DNA of 64,000 nucleotides from PLanc-01 sp035342095 (GCA_035342095.1 DAOQWL010000015.1:1-64000); one strand, 5' to 3'; shown: positions 7,467 to 16,326, counted from the stretch's first letter. Made by a program: numbers and translations. The notes: generated from the sequence alone by a model not told the origin.

Positions 7467-8999
7467 ATGCAGCAACGCAGCGATAATGCGACCGTCTTGA
7501 TCGTGGACAACGAGCCGCAGACGATTCGACTCATGCTGGAACTCCTGGCGCAAAGGGGCATCGGCGCCCGGTTGGCGACGACGAAGAAGAACGCCATCGA
7601 CGCCTTGGACCGCACTGCCTGCGATCTGGCGTTTCTCAGCGAGCAGACGGCGGACCCGCAGGATCGTTCGAGCGCCTTCGAGTTGCTCGTCGCGATTCGG
7701 GCCGTCGCACCCGAGATGCCCGTGGTCATGATGGGCGAGGCCATGGAGTCGACGACGGACTGGCATGTGCTCCAGCGAAGCACACAGGCTGCGGTCCGCG
7801 CAATCCAGGCGGGCTGCCGGGATTTCCTGCTCAAGCCGCTGGACCGGCGGACCGTCGAAGGCGTCCTCGACGCCGCGCTGCCCAACCGTTCCGTGGCAAC
7901 CGCCGCCGCCGCCCGGGAGGGCGACCGCTGTCTCTACCAGATCGTGGGCAGAAGCCCGCGGATGCTCCAGGTGGTCAGCCTGGCCGAGCGGATCGCTCCG
8001 ACGTCGATGCCTGTGCTGATCAGCGGCGAGAGCGGAACGGGCAAGGAGCTGCTCTCTCTGCTGATTCACCACAAGAGCCGCCGGGCCCTCGGTCCGTTCG
8101 TTCGAGTCAACTGCGCCGCGATGAGCGACTCCCTGCTGGAAAGCGAGCTGTTCGGGCACGAGAAGGGTGCGTTCACCGGCGCCTACACACAGAGAAAGGG
8201 CCGGTTCGAGATGGCCCACGGCGGCACGCTGCTGCTGGACGAGATCAGCGAGACGTCCCTGACCTTCCAGGCGAAACTGCTGCGGATCATCGAGCAGCAG
8301 GAATTCGAGCGGGTCGGCGGCAACGAGAACATCCGCGTGAATGTCCGGATCATCAGCACCACGAACCGCGATCTGCTTCACGAGGTGCAGATGGGCCGTT
8401 TCCGCCAGGATCTCTACTACCGTCTGAGCGCCACGCGAATCGTGGCGGCCCCGCTGCGGGAACGGCGGGACGACCTGCGAGATCTGATCTGGCATTTCGT
8501 GAATCTCTATGCCCGAGAGGCCCAGCGTCGGATCGAAAAGATCGACGCGACGATGCTCGAGATCTTCGCCAACTACCACTGGCCGGGCAACGTGAGGCAA
8601 TTGCGCAACGTCGTCATCACCTCGCTGACCCTCGGCGCCGGCCCGGTCCTGTCGCTGGCCGACGTCTCCTGGCTCTTCGACGAGCTTCAGCCTTTGGCGC
8701 AGCACAGCGTCGAGAGCGGATTGCACAGCGTTCGTCGGACGAGTTCCGTCTCGACGGCCGATGCCGGCGTCACCGCAGGGCCCACCGGCCTTGGGGGCAT
8801 CCGACTGGATGAGATCGAACGCCAGGCGATTCTCCAGACATTGCGGCAGACCTCCGGCAATCAAACGCGAGCGGCCAGAGTGCTGGGCATCAGCGACCGC
8901 ACATTGCGAGAGAAGATCCGTCGCTACCGACAGCAGGAGGACGCCCAGACCTGCGATGCATCCCATCGCGCCGGAAGGTCGCTGCAGCCGGTGTCGTGA
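7467..8999 (+). CDS. Sigma-54-dependent activator with pseudo-receiver (flagellar FlbD/FlrC/FleQ-like)
   Basis: The 510-residue protein has an N-terminal receiver fold (TVLIVDNEPQTIRLMLELL) in which the phospho-acceptor Asp is replaced by Ser58 (DLAFLSEQ) and the second acidic residue by Asn (VDNEP); the signalling Lys (FLLKPLD) remains. The AAA+ domain has Walker A GESGTGKE, an intact GAFTGA loop (234-239) and Walker B GGTLLLDEIS, followed by a Fis-type HTH (NQTRAARVLGISDRTLREKI). It should activate sigma-54 promoters without needing phosphorylation. The start at 7467 has AGGAG 9 nt upstream; another ATG lies at 7434. Encoded directly before fliL-fliM-fliN, it is the likely activator of both sigma-54 promoters here. 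Confidence 0.92.
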   Translation: MQQRSDNATVLIVDNEPQTIRLMLELLAQRGIGARLATTKKNAIDALDRTACDLAFLSEQTADPQDRSSAFELLVAIRAVAPEMPVVMMGEAMESTTDWHVLQRSTQAAVRAIQAGCRDFLLKPLDRRTVEGVLDAALPNRSVATAAAAREGDRCLYQIVGRSPRMLQVVSLAERIAPTSMPVLISGESGTGKELLSLLIHHKSRRALGPFVRVNCAAMSDSLLESELFGHEKGAFTGAYTQRKGRFEMAHGGTLLLDEISETSLTFQAKLLRIIEQQEFERVGGNENIRVNVRIISTTNRDLLHEVQMGRFRQDLYYRLSATRIVAAPLRERRDDLRDLIWHFVNLYAREAQRRIEKIDATMLEIFANYHWPGNVRQLRNVVITSLTLGAGPVLSLADVSWLFDELQPLAQHSVESGLHSVRRTSSVSTADAGVTAGPTGLGGIRLDEIERQAILQTLRQTSGNQTRAARVLGISDRTLREKIRRYRQQEDAQTCDASHRAGRSLQPVS

Positions 9000-9042
9000 G
9001 ACAGAAACCATGAGAACCCTGTGAGAACGAAGGAATAGACAG

Positions 9043-9612
9043 ATGGCCGAGTCAGAGAAGGTCGAGAAGGGAAGAGACGCCGGGCCGGCGCTGCCGCCGA
9101 ACAAGAGCATGATGGCCAAGGCCATGCCTATGGCGGTCATCGGCGCGGCAGTGATCGTCTTTGCCGGAGGGGGCTTCGTCGTGGGCCGGCTGTTTGGAAC
9201 GCGAGGCCAGGCCCGGACGGCTTCCGCGGATCAGGCCTCTTCAGACGAGCTGAGGCTCAAGGAACTCGACCGGGTGGCAGACAAGAACGATGGCTGGTTC
9301 TATGAAATGGAGCCGGCGGTCGCGAACCTGAACGAGCCGGGCGTGACGCGATACGTTCGGATCAGCCTGACCCTCGATGTCACACGGGCGTGGGCCCAGG
9401 AGGAGGCCAAGCCCTTCCTGGATCAGAAGAAGCCCCTCATGAAGCACTGGCTGACCCTGTACCTGTCCAACCAGACCATCGAGGACATGCGAGGCGAGAA
9501 GAACCTGCTGCGTATGCAGAGCAATATCCGCGACGTATTCAACCAGGGACTCTTCCCGAACAGCCAGGCCCGGATCAACAACGTCCTGTTCAAGGAGTTC
9601 GCGATTCAATGA
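9043..9612 (+). CDS. fliL: Flagellar basal body-associated protein FliL
   Basis: A 189-residue single-pass inner-membrane protein: short charged cytoplasmic N-terminus, one span (PMAVIGAAVIVFAGGGFVVG) and a periplasmic domain with the FliL pattern (RYVRISLTLDVT, then LRMQSNIRDVFNQGLF and a terminal VLFKEFAIQ). FliL surrounds the stator units of the motor and tunes torque. The stop codon overlaps the fliM ATG (ATGA), indicating translational coupling. Confidence 0.87.
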   Translation: MAESEKVEKGRDAGPALPPNKSMMAKAMPMAVIGAAVIVFAGGGFVVGRLFGTRGQARTASADQASSDELRLKELDRVADKNDGWFYEMEPAVANLNEPGVTRYVRISLTLDVTRAWAQEEAKPFLDQKKPLMKHWLTLYLSNQTIEDMRGEKNLLRMQSNIRDVFNQGLFPNSQARINNVLFKEFAIQ

Positions 9613-10619
9613 CGGACGCTTTGACCGATTCTCTGGGCAAGGAAAGGATACGCCAGCTTCTGGCGGCAGTGGGCTCGACCCCGGCGCAGGATCAGACGGC
9701 CGGCAAGGCCCAGCCGTACGATTGGCGCGATCCGCACTGGCTGAACGCCGACCAGGTCAATTGTCTGGCTGCGGTCATGAGCCAGGTGGCCGCCAAGCTC
9801 GCCAACGTGTTCACACGATACTTCAGCCGCAAGGTCGAAGTCTCCCCCACCGCAGTCACCCAGCATTTCGCCAACGATTTGCCTCGTCTGATCTCGATGG
9901 ACGGCATCCACTGCCTGACATTCGGCCCGGACGACCGCTCGCTCTGCGGATTCCTTGCCGTCTCGTCCCCAACCACCATGGACTGGGTCGCCCGGCTGTT
10001 GGGCGACGCCGAGGCGGCCGGCGATCCGGATCGCCCGTTGTCCTCTCTCGAGGAATCCCTGGTCTGCGATCTGGTGCTGGCCGCAGCGGACACGTTCCTC
10101 GCCTCTCTGCGCCCTCACGAGACTCTCAAGAGCAGCGAACGATTCCAGAAAGGCCGACCCAGCGTCCAGTTCGAGCCGACGGAGGAGATCTGCCGGATTG
10201 CATTCCAGGTCAAGGAGGCAGACAAGGGCGAGCCGCAGGAGATCACGTTCGTGCTGTCGTGCAGCCGGTTGGGCGCTCTGGTAGGACGGACATCCTCGCC
10301 GGCCCCTCGGACCACTCCTCAGGAACTTTCCAAGACGCTGATGGAGCATCTGCAACAGATGCCCGTGACCGTGGCGGTCAGACTGGCGACGGCCCAGATC
10401 GGCTTCCGGGAAGCCATGGGCCTCGGGCCCGGCGACATCCTCCTGCTGGACAAGCCGATTCACGAAATGGTGGAACTGGTCGTTGAGGGTCGCACGGCGT
10501 TCTGCGGTCGCCCGGTCCAATCCGATGGGCAATACGCGATAGTCATCAAGGAGTCTCAGGCCATCCACGCACAGGACACCTCCAAGCCGAAAACACCAGG
10601 TGAACCGAAGAAAGGATAG
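9609..10619 (+). CDS. fliM: Flagellar motor switch protein FliM
   Basis: C-ring protein that binds phospho-CheY and sets rotation direction. The 336-residue product has an N-terminal helix (ERIRQLLAAVG) in the place of the CheY-binding segment, the FliM middle domain (LNADQVNCLAAVMSQVAAKL, then TRYFSRKVEVSPTAV) and a C-terminal SpoA domain (VTVAVRLATAQIGFREAMGL, then GPGDILLLDKPIHEMVEL). The N-terminal CheY-binding motif is divergent from the usual LSQxEIDALL. Start overlaps the fliL stop. It is followed 7 bp later by fliN, the standard C-ring order. Confidence 0.87.
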   Translation: MTDALTDSLGKERIRQLLAAVGSTPAQDQTAGKAQPYDWRDPHWLNADQVNCLAAVMSQVAAKLANVFTRYFSRKVEVSPTAVTQHFANDLPRLISMDGIHCLTFGPDDRSLCGFLAVSSPTTMDWVARLLGDAEAAGDPDRPLSSLEESLVCDLVLAAADTFLASLRPHETLKSSERFQKGRPSVQFEPTEEICRIAFQVKEADKGEPQEITFVLSCSRLGALVGRTSSPAPRTTPQELSKTLMEHLQQMPVTVAVRLATAQIGFREAMGLGPGDILLLDKPIHEMVELVVEGRTAFCGRPVQSDGQYAIVIKESQAIHAQDTSKPKTPGEPKKG

Positions 10620-10626
10620 AACCACA

Positions 10627-11028
10627 ATGCCCAACACCGCAGTCAACGCACCGGTGGAAAGCCCAGTTCAAGAGGATCCCCAGGAGACGACCCCACAGGG
10701 CGACGGCAAGACGCAGGTTCGATCGGTCGAGTTCCCGTCGGCACCGCAGAGCGCCGTCGCGGCGGGAACCGGCCAGTTGGATATCCTCCTGGACATGGAC
10801 ATCCCGATCACGGTCGTGATCGGGACCACGCAGATCCCGGTGCGACGCCTCCTGCAACTGGGACCCGGGTCGGTTCTGCAACTGGAGAAACCCGTCGAGA
10901 CGCCGGTGGACCTGTTCATGAAGGACTCCAAGTTCGCAGAGGCCGACGTGGTGGTCGTGGAGAACCGATTCGCCGTGCGGATCCGACAGATCGTCGGCGC
11001 CGGCGCGCCGGCCGCCACACAGGGATAG
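10627..11028 (+). CDS. fliN: Flagellar motor switch protein FliN
   Basis: The 133-residue product has a variable polar N-terminus of about 45 residues and a single SpoA domain (LDILLDMDIPITVVIGTTQI, then LLQLGPGSVLQLEKP and VVENRFAVRIRQIVG), the FliN pattern. It forms the lower C-ring with FliM and engages the FliH-FliI export ATPase. ATG at 10627 is preferred, with AAAGGA about 11 nt upstream; a GTG at 10600 inside the fliM end is a weaker option. Confidence 0.9.
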   Translation: MPNTAVNAPVESPVQEDPQETTPQGDGKTQVRSVEFPSAPQSAVAAGTGQLDILLDMDIPITVVIGTTQIPVRRLLQLGPGSVLQLEKPVETPVDLFMKDSKFAEADVVVVENRFAVRIRQIVGAGAPAATQG

Positions 11029-11086
11029 AACGCGTATGAAACTCGGCAAAGGCACAAGTCATCCATCGTAAGCTACCAATCGAGAT

Positions 11087-13204
11087 ATGGCCGCAAACCA
11101 ATCCATAGCAGCGAATCTTCCCGCCGGCGACGACGCATCGAGTATCCCCTTCGCGTCGCACAGCAATATCATCATGGCCTTGGGCCTGGTGGCGATCCTG
11201 GCCACCCTGATCGTGCCGCTGCCGACCATGCTGCTGGATTTGCTCTTGGCCTGCAGCATCTCCCTGGCGACAGCGATCCTCATCGTAACGCTGTCGTCCA
11301 GAGAGGCTCTGGAGTTGTCCACCTTCCCCTCCCTGCTGCTGTTCACCACGCTGTTCCGCCTGTCCCTGAACGTGGCATCGACGCGACTGATCCTCCTGCA
11401 GGGCGACGCCGGCAAGATCATCCAGACGTTCGGTGAGTTCGTCGCCGGCGGCAGTCTCGTGGTCGGCCTGGTGATCTTCCTGATCCTCGTCATCATCCAG
11501 TTCATCGTGATCACCAAAGGCGCCGAGCGCATCAGCGAAGTGTCCGCGCGATTCACCCTCGACGCCATGCCCGGCAAGCAGATGGCCATCGACGCCGATC
11601 TGAACGCCGGGATCATCACGGAAACGCAGGCCAACGAGCGCCGGGGCAAGATCGTCAAGGAGAGCGAGTTCTACGGGGCCATGGACGGCGCCAGCAAGTT
11701 CATTCGCGGCGACGCCAAGGCCGGCCTGATCATCACGGCGATCAATCTTCTCGGCGGCATCGCCATGGGGTATTCCCGCGGGATGGGTGTCACAGCCGCC
11801 ATCCAGACCTACTCGATCCTGTCCATCGGCGACGGCCTGATCAGCCAAATCCCCTCCTTGATCATCTCCATCAGCTCCGGCTTTCTCGTCACGAAGATCT
11901 CGTCGAACAACGGCGTCGGACAGGACCTTTCGCGACAGTTCCTCAAGAGCGGCCAGCCGCTCACAACCGCCGCGTTCATCATCGGAGCCATGGCGCTGGT
12001 GCCCGGCATGCCCAAGATCCAATTCCTCCTGCTGGCCGCAGGGACCGCCATGGTCGGACAGATGGCGAAGAAGATCGAGAAGATGCCCGTCAAGTCCGCC
12101 CCGGTCGCCAAGAAGAAGTCGGACAAGGAACCCGTGGAAGATCTGCTCGACGTGGACCGCGTCTCCGTCCATGTCGGCGTGCGTCTGATCACCATGGTCG
12201 ATCCGCGAAAGAGCAACACGATCTTTGACCGCATCGGAGCCCTGCGACGGCAATTCGCCCAGCAGTTCGGCATCGTCATTCCGCTGGTCCGCCTGCGGGA
12301 CGACCTGAACATCGAGCCGAACGGATACGAGATCCGCCTTTCGGATATCCCGGTCGCCAAGGGCTCTCTGGAACCCGACATGTTCCTGGCCATGGACTCC
12401 GGGGTCGTACAACAGAAGATCGATGGAATCAAGACCACCGAGCCGGTGTACGGGCTGCCGGCCCTGTGGATTCCGGCCGCCAAGAAGGAAGCCGCCGAAC
12501 TGAACGGGTACACGGTTATCGACCCGGAATCCGTGTTCATCACGCATTTGTCCGAGACGCTCAAGAGGCATGCCGACGAGATGCTCACCCGCGAGGACGT
12601 CCAACTGCTGATCGACCGGCTCCGCAAGAACCAGCCGTCTCTGGTCGGCGAGGTCGTCGGCGCGGAGGGCGAAATCTCCGCCGGCGTGCTGCAGCGGGTG
12701 CTCCGCAATCTGCTCCGCAGCGGGATCCCGGTCCGCGAGTTGACGGTCATCCTCGAGGCCCTGGCCGAGAACGCGTCGAAGACCAAGAATGTGACCACGC
12801 TCACCGAGATCGTCCGAAAATCTCTCAGTCGGACCATCACGGAACTGCATCGGGACGTCAAGGGCAAGATCACGGCCATCTCGTTCGACCCGGCATTCGA
12901 GCATCAGTTGACCTCGTCGCTGCGCCAGGAGGGCGGAGAACTGATCCTGGGCATCCCGGCCGAGACGGCCGTCGACCTGAATCGCAAGGTGGCCGACGCC
13001 TGGAAGTCCGCCATGGACCAGGGACGAGATAAGGCAGTTCTCCTGTGCGACGCTCGTCTTCGCGCCCCGCTGGCACAGATGCTGGCGCGGAGCCTGCCCA
13101 TGTTGTCGGTCGTCGCCTATGACGAGATCGTCCTGGGAACCGAAGTGCAGCCCATCGCCACGATTTCAGTTGCACCCAGCGAAATGACGATAAGGAGTGA
13201 GTAG
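11087..13204 (+). CDS. flhA: Flagellar type III export apparatus protein FlhA
   Basis: The 705-residue protein shows the FHIPEP family order: about eight membrane spans in residues 25-330 with the signature block (FPSLLLFTTLFRLSLNVAST), a conserved cytoplasmic loop (KGAERISEVSARFTLDAMPG, then KQMAIDADLNAG) and a soluble C-terminal domain that binds export chaperones (LVGEVVGAEGEISAGVLQRV). It forms the nonameric export gate ring powered by the proton gradient. In many bacteria flhB precedes and flhF/flhG follow flhA; here neither is present, and a small membrane protein and fliA come next. Confidence 0.97.
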   Translation: MAANQSIAANLPAGDDASSIPFASHSNIIMALGLVAILATLIVPLPTMLLDLLLACSISLATAILIVTLSSREALELSTFPSLLLFTTLFRLSLNVASTRLILLQGDAGKIIQTFGEFVAGGSLVVGLVIFLILVIIQFIVITKGAERISEVSARFTLDAMPGKQMAIDADLNAGIITETQANERRGKIVKESEFYGAMDGASKFIRGDAKAGLIITAINLLGGIAMGYSRGMGVTAAIQTYSILSIGDGLISQIPSLIISISSGFLVTKISSNNGVGQDLSRQFLKSGQPLTTAAFIIGAMALVPGMPKIQFLLLAAGTAMVGQMAKKIEKMPVKSAPVAKKKSDKEPVEDLLDVDRVSVHVGVRLITMVDPRKSNTIFDRIGALRRQFAQQFGIVIPLVRLRDDLNIEPNGYEIRLSDIPVAKGSLEPDMFLAMDSGVVQQKIDGIKTTEPVYGLPALWIPAAKKEAAELNGYTVIDPESVFITHLSETLKRHADEMLTREDVQLLIDRLRKNQPSLVGEVVGAEGEISAGVLQRVLRNLLRSGIPVRELTVILEALAENASKTKNVTTLTEIVRKSLSRTITELHRDVKGKITAISFDPAFEHQLTSSLRQEGGELILGIPAETAVDLNRKVADAWKSAMDQGRDKAVLLCDARLRAPLAQMLARSLPMLSVVAYDEIVLGTEVQPIATISVAPSEMTIRSE

Positions 13205-13206
13205 GA

Positions 13207-13449
13207 ATGCTGCTGCCAGTCCGATCCATAGCGGTCAGCACGAGCGTTCTCTGTTTCTTTGGAATAGGGATCATCGGCTCTCTCGGCAACCTGTCGCCGC
13301 ACGTTTGCTGCAAGCGGGCTGTGCTGGGCGCGATCGTGGCGTACGTCGTGGCACACACGGGTGTGCGAGCCGTCAACGCGATTCTCACCCAGGCCGTGAT
13401 TGCCAGTCAGATCAAGAAGATGGAGAACCCGGGTGACAGCGGAAACTAA
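13207..13449 (+). CDS. Small membrane protein between flhA and fliA
   Basis: The 80-residue product has two likely membrane spans (VSTSVLCFFGIGIIGSLG and AVLGAIVAYVVAHTGVRAV) and a short charged tail. It begins 2 bp after the flhA stop and its end overlaps the start of fliA, so it is almost certainly translated in the operon. No family is recognised. It occupies the place usually held by flhF/flhG, but it has no NTPase motif and cannot replace them. Confidence 0.7.
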   Translation: MLLPVRSIAVSTSVLCFFGIGIIGSLGNLSPHVCCKRAVLGAIVAYVVAHTGVRAVNAILTQAVIASQIKKMENPGDSGN

Positions 13450-14332
13450 AGATATGGCACAGGTCAGTGAACGGAAAACCGCGCAGGGCCCCGCCGCGGA
13501 AACCGCCGGTCCGCGCGGTCTCGAAACGGGCATCCCCAACGCCCGACAGATCGTGGAAGAGGCACAACGCCCGGAGAACGACGACCATCTCAAGGCCGTG
13601 GCGGTGCGAACCTACAACGGGCACCGGCATCCCCGTATCGGCGACGACCAGATCGTCCAACTGCTGCCGATGGTCCGCAAGATCGCCCGCCGGGCGGTGA
13701 GCTACATCAAACCGCCACTGTCCTTCGAGGACCTGGTTTCTGCCGGCACCGTCGGGCTGCTCAAGGCGGCCCGGGACTTCGACGCCACCCATCAGGCCGA
13801 GTTCAAGACCTACGCCTATATCCGAATCAAGGGCGCCGTGCTCGACGAGCTGCGCAAGGCCTCCATGCTGCCTTCCGGCGTAACTCGTCAGATCCGCGCG
13901 GCCCGCGAAATGTGTCGCCAGATTGCCCAGCAGACCGGCAGTGCTCCAACCGATGAGGAGCTGGCCCGTAGGCTCGACATCTCCGTGGAGGAGGTCTGCG
14001 GGTTGTTCGAGAGCGCTCGGGCCCAGCACTTCGTCTCGATCGACACCCTCGAGCAGGATGAGTCGGCTCTGGGAAGCGTCCTGGCATCCGTCGACACTGT
14101 AAGTCCCGACGGACAACTGGAGAAGAGCGAGCTCATCGAGCAGCTCACCAAGGCCATGCAGGAACTGGATGAGCGTCGTCTCCAGATCCTGGTCTTGTAC
14201 TACCAACAGCATCTGACCATGAAGCAAATCGCGGAGGTACTGGAGATCACCGAATCCCGCGTGAGTCAATTGCACGCGAGTGCCCTGTTCAGTCTGTCAA
14301 CCCGATTGGAGCAGTGGAAAGATGACGGATAG
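13433..14332 (+). CDS. fliA: Flagellar sigma factor FliA (sigma-28)
   Basis: A sigma-70-family factor of about 299 residues. Region 2 (VRKIARRAVSYIKPPLSFED, then LVSAGTVGLLKAARDFD and FKTYAYIRIKGAVLDELRK), region 3 (LPSGVTRQIRAAREMCRQIA) and region 4 (LTMKQIAEVLEITESRVSQL) follow the FliA/WhiG pattern. It directs late flagellar promoters. The first 70 residues are an unusual polar extension. A GTG at 13433 with GGAG 7 nt upstream is preferred; ATG at 13454 is the alternative. A FlgM-like anti-sigma candidate is encoded 2 kb downstream. Confidence 0.92.
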   Translation: MTAETKDMAQVSERKTAQGPAAETAGPRGLETGIPNARQIVEEAQRPENDDHLKAVAVRTYNGHRHPRIGDDQIVQLLPMVRKIARRAVSYIKPPLSFEDLVSAGTVGLLKAARDFDATHQAEFKTYAYIRIKGAVLDELRKASMLPSGVTRQIRAAREMCRQIAQQTGSAPTDEELARRLDISVEEVCGLFESARAQHFVSIDTLEQDESALGSVLASVDTVSPDGQLEKSELIEQLTKAMQELDERRLQILVLYYQQHLTMKQIAEVLEITESRVSQLHASALFSLSTRLEQWKDDG

Positions 14333-14534
14333 CAATTTCAATCTCATCCAGCCCGTAGAAAACGTTCACAGCGTCCACAGTCTGACGCCAGCCGAACAGC
14401 AAGGGGAGCGGAAACGCAGGCAGAAGCCGCCGGAACAGCCGGCGCCATCGGGCCAGGAACCTTCGAAGAAGACGCCTGAAGAATCGACGCCCAATCCGGA
14501 CGACGCCCCCCACACCATCGACTACTGCGCCTGA
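14322..14534 (+). CDS. Small proline-rich protein overlapping fliA
   Basis: The 70-residue product is polar and disordered-looking (ERKRRQKPPEQPAPSGQEP), with no membrane segment or known motif. Its ATG overlaps the end of fliA by 11 nt, a coupling arrangement that argues it is real. Function unknown. Confidence 0.55.
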   Translation: MTDSNFNLIQPVENVHSVHSLTPAEQQGERKRRQKPPEQPAPSGQEPSKKTPEESTPNPDDAPHTIDYCA

Positions 14535-14576
14535 CGACGGGGCATCCGCCGGGCCAATCCACCGAAGGTCGACAAC

Positions 14577-14843
14577 ATGACACCCAAGACCGCAAGACAT
14601 GTTCTGAAAGCCGCCGAGGTCACCCTGGAGGACCCGGTTCAACTGAGCATCGACCCGAGCGCAACGACGGGTTGCAGCCCCGCGAGATCGGCGCCGGCGG
14701 GCCCGGTTGCACGAATCGCGCAGAGCTGTCCGGAATATGCTGTGATCGAGGTAACCTGCGTGTGCGGTCGAACGGTGCAGGTGCGTTGCGATTACGTAGC
14801 CGGGAGTTCTTCCGGCGCAGGGCCGGGGCCGACACAGCCATGA
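14577..14843 (+). CDS. Small Cys-containing protein of the flagellar operon
   Basis: An 88-residue frame with a C-terminal segment EVTCVCGRTVQVRCDY, where the CxC...C spacing could bind metal. The stop overlaps an ATG at 14840 that is in frame with the next gene (ATGA). No family is recognised. Conservation across relatives would decide whether it is real. Confidence 0.5.
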   Translation: MTPKTARHVLKAAEVTLEDPVQLSIDPSATTGCSPARSAPAGPVARIAQSCPEYAVIEVTCVCGRTVQVRCDYVAGSSSGAGPGPTQP

Positions 14844-14914
14844 CGACTTCATTCCCAACAGACGATGAGACACGCGGTCGGCAGGAGCATCGACCGTTCC
14901 GATGGAGAATCGAG

Positions 14915-15511
14915 ATGATCCGAACCATGAGATCGATAGCGTGGGCGCTCGCGATTGCCGCCGTGGGAATCGCCGGATGCGCGACGCCGACGAGCCCCGC
15001 CGACGCGGACGCCAGGACCGAGGCGCCAAGCGACGCCGCAGCCAACCGATTCCGGGATACGCCGCTCGCAGGGCGCACGGCCGTCGAGTCCGCCATCGAG
15101 TTGTCGGAAAAGTACGCCAAGCTATCCGACGTGAGCGTCACGTTGCGACAGGAGAACCAGCGGCTCACGAGTGAAAACGAGAACCTGCGCGGGCAGGTTG
15201 CCACGCTCGACGCCAAGCTCAAACAGACTCAGAAGGAACTCACGGAAGCCAACGACCTGTTGATCGAGATGCTCACAGAGCTGAACCACTGGAAGAGCAA
15301 CATCCTGGGCTTTCGCGGCGAGATGCGAGAGGCGGCGAGCGCCCAACTGGAGGCGCTGCTGAAGGTTCTCGAGATCCTGGGCGGCGAAGCGGAAGCGGGC
15401 GCCATAGGGCAGCGCCATACGACGACATTGAACCCGGATGCCAACGGCGCGGCAGCAGCACCGGAAGAGCTGGCGAACCCACAGGAGAGCGACTCGAATG
15501 CGGTACGGTAG
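14915..15511 (+). CDS. Coiled-coil lipoprotein in the flagellar operon
   Basis: The 198-residue protein has a lipoprotein signal (MRSIAWALAIAAVGIAGC), a polar linker and a heptad-rich coiled coil from about residue 65 to 120 (LRQENQRLTSENENLRGQVA, then LDAKLKQTQKELTEANDLL), followed by a helix and a disordered tail. The start at 14915 has GGAG 7 nt upstream; an ATG at 14840 overlapping the preceding stop would add 25 polar residues. It overlaps the next lipoprotein gene. Likely an outer-membrane lipoprotein accompanying the flagellum; no known family. Confidence 0.7.
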   Translation: MIRTMRSIAWALAIAAVGIAGCATPTSPADADARTEAPSDAAANRFRDTPLAGRTAVESAIELSEKYAKLSDVSVTLRQENQRLTSENENLRGQVATLDAKLKQTQKELTEANDLLIEMLTELNHWKSNILGFRGEMREAASAQLEALLKVLEILGGEAEAGAIGQRHTTTLNPDANGAAAAPEELANPQESDSNAVR

Positions 15512-16193
15512 GACTCCGATGAAGAGTGGTCGAAACACGCCTGAGATCGAGAGACGCAGGCGGGCGGGAGTTTGCCTGTTGTTGGTCCTGGCGTTGGGCA
15601 TGATCTGCGGGTGCAGGTCCAGCCATCAGAACGGAGGGATGGCGCGGGCTTACTTCCTCGATCCGAGCAAAGACCTGAGGACCCTCGGCCGGGTCGCCCT
15701 GGTGGAGTTGGAGAACACCACCAGCTACCCGCAGATCTCCTCGGAAATCACGCAGGCGCTCTATCTGGAAGCCCAGAAGCAGCAGTTGTTCGGATTGACG
15801 GTGGTTCGCCAGGATGATCCTGCGTGGCGTAGTCTGCAGGACAACCTCGACAGCCTTCAGGCCATGCGGCAACTGGCGACCTTGAAGGACACCCTGCGAA
15901 GCAACGGTCTGCTGCTGGGCACGATCACCGAGTATCAACCTTATCCTCACATGGTGATCGGCCTGCGTCTCAAGTTGCTCGATCTGACCGATGGTCGAAT
16001 CCTCTGGGGGCTGGAACAGGTCTGGGACTGCACCGACAAGACGATCCAGAAACGGATCCGCAGATATCGTGGACGGCAGGTTCGGGCCGGGCACACCTCC
16101 CTGAACGAGGAACTGGTCGCCGTCAGCTCGCTGAACTTCTGCAAGTTCGTGGCCTATGAGACGGCTGTCACGCTACAATCCACGCGCAAATGA
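15498..16193 (+). CDS. Lipoprotein overlapping the coiled-coil lipoprotein gene
   Basis: The product of about 231 residues has a signal ending in a lipobox (LLVLALGMICGC) and a domain starting RTLGRVALVELENTTSYPQI, followed by LRSNGLLLGTITEYQPYPHM. The pattern 'V-A-L-V-x-x-x-N-T-T-x-x-P' plus 'L-L-x-G-x-I-T-E-Y' is like the CsgG/LpoB/FlgT-like family of outer-membrane lipoproteins. Given the flagellar operon, a FlgP/FlgT-type role in the outer-membrane part of the motor is plausible but inferred. An internal ATG at 15519 is also possible. Confidence 0.7.
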   Translation: MRYGRTPMKSGRNTPEIERRRRAGVCLLLVLALGMICGCRSSHQNGGMARAYFLDPSKDLRTLGRVALVELENTTSYPQISSEITQALYLEAQKQQLFGLTVVRQDDPAWRSLQDNLDSLQAMRQLATLKDTLRSNGLLLGTITEYQPYPHMVIGLRLKLLDLTDGRILWGLEQVWDCTDKTIQKRIRRYRGRQVRAGHTSLNEELVAVSSLNFCKFVAYETAVTLQSTRK

Positions 16194-16253
16194 CCCCCGC
16201 CGCGAGGCAGCGGAGGAAATGTGGCGTCCAGCAGTATTAGCAACGCATTTTTC

Positions 16254-16281
16254 CCCTGGAAATCCTTAAGATTCCCTGGAA
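16254..16281 (+). repeat. Direct repeat pair upstream of the FlgM-like gene
   Basis: CCCTGGAA occurs at 16254-16261 and again at 16274-16281, 20 bp apart (about two helical turns), each within a slightly longer similar block. The spacing would place two bound proteins on one face of the DNA. Role unknown. Confidence 0.35.
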
Positions 16282-16326
16282 TCGTGCGAAAACTAATAGC
16301 AGAAAGGGCCATGAAGGAACCGCAAC

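Noticed and set aside
7320..9140. Long antisense open frame (606 codons) opposite the sigma-54 activator gene
   Set aside because: The plus-strand gene has complete AAA+ and HTH motifs. The antisense frame is a by-product of high GC at third positions and has no recognisable domain.
10916..12904. Antisense open frame of 662 codons opposite fliN-flhA
   Set aside because: FlhA on the plus strand is unmistakable. The antisense product is low-complexity, Gly/Asp/Gln-rich and without any fold signature.
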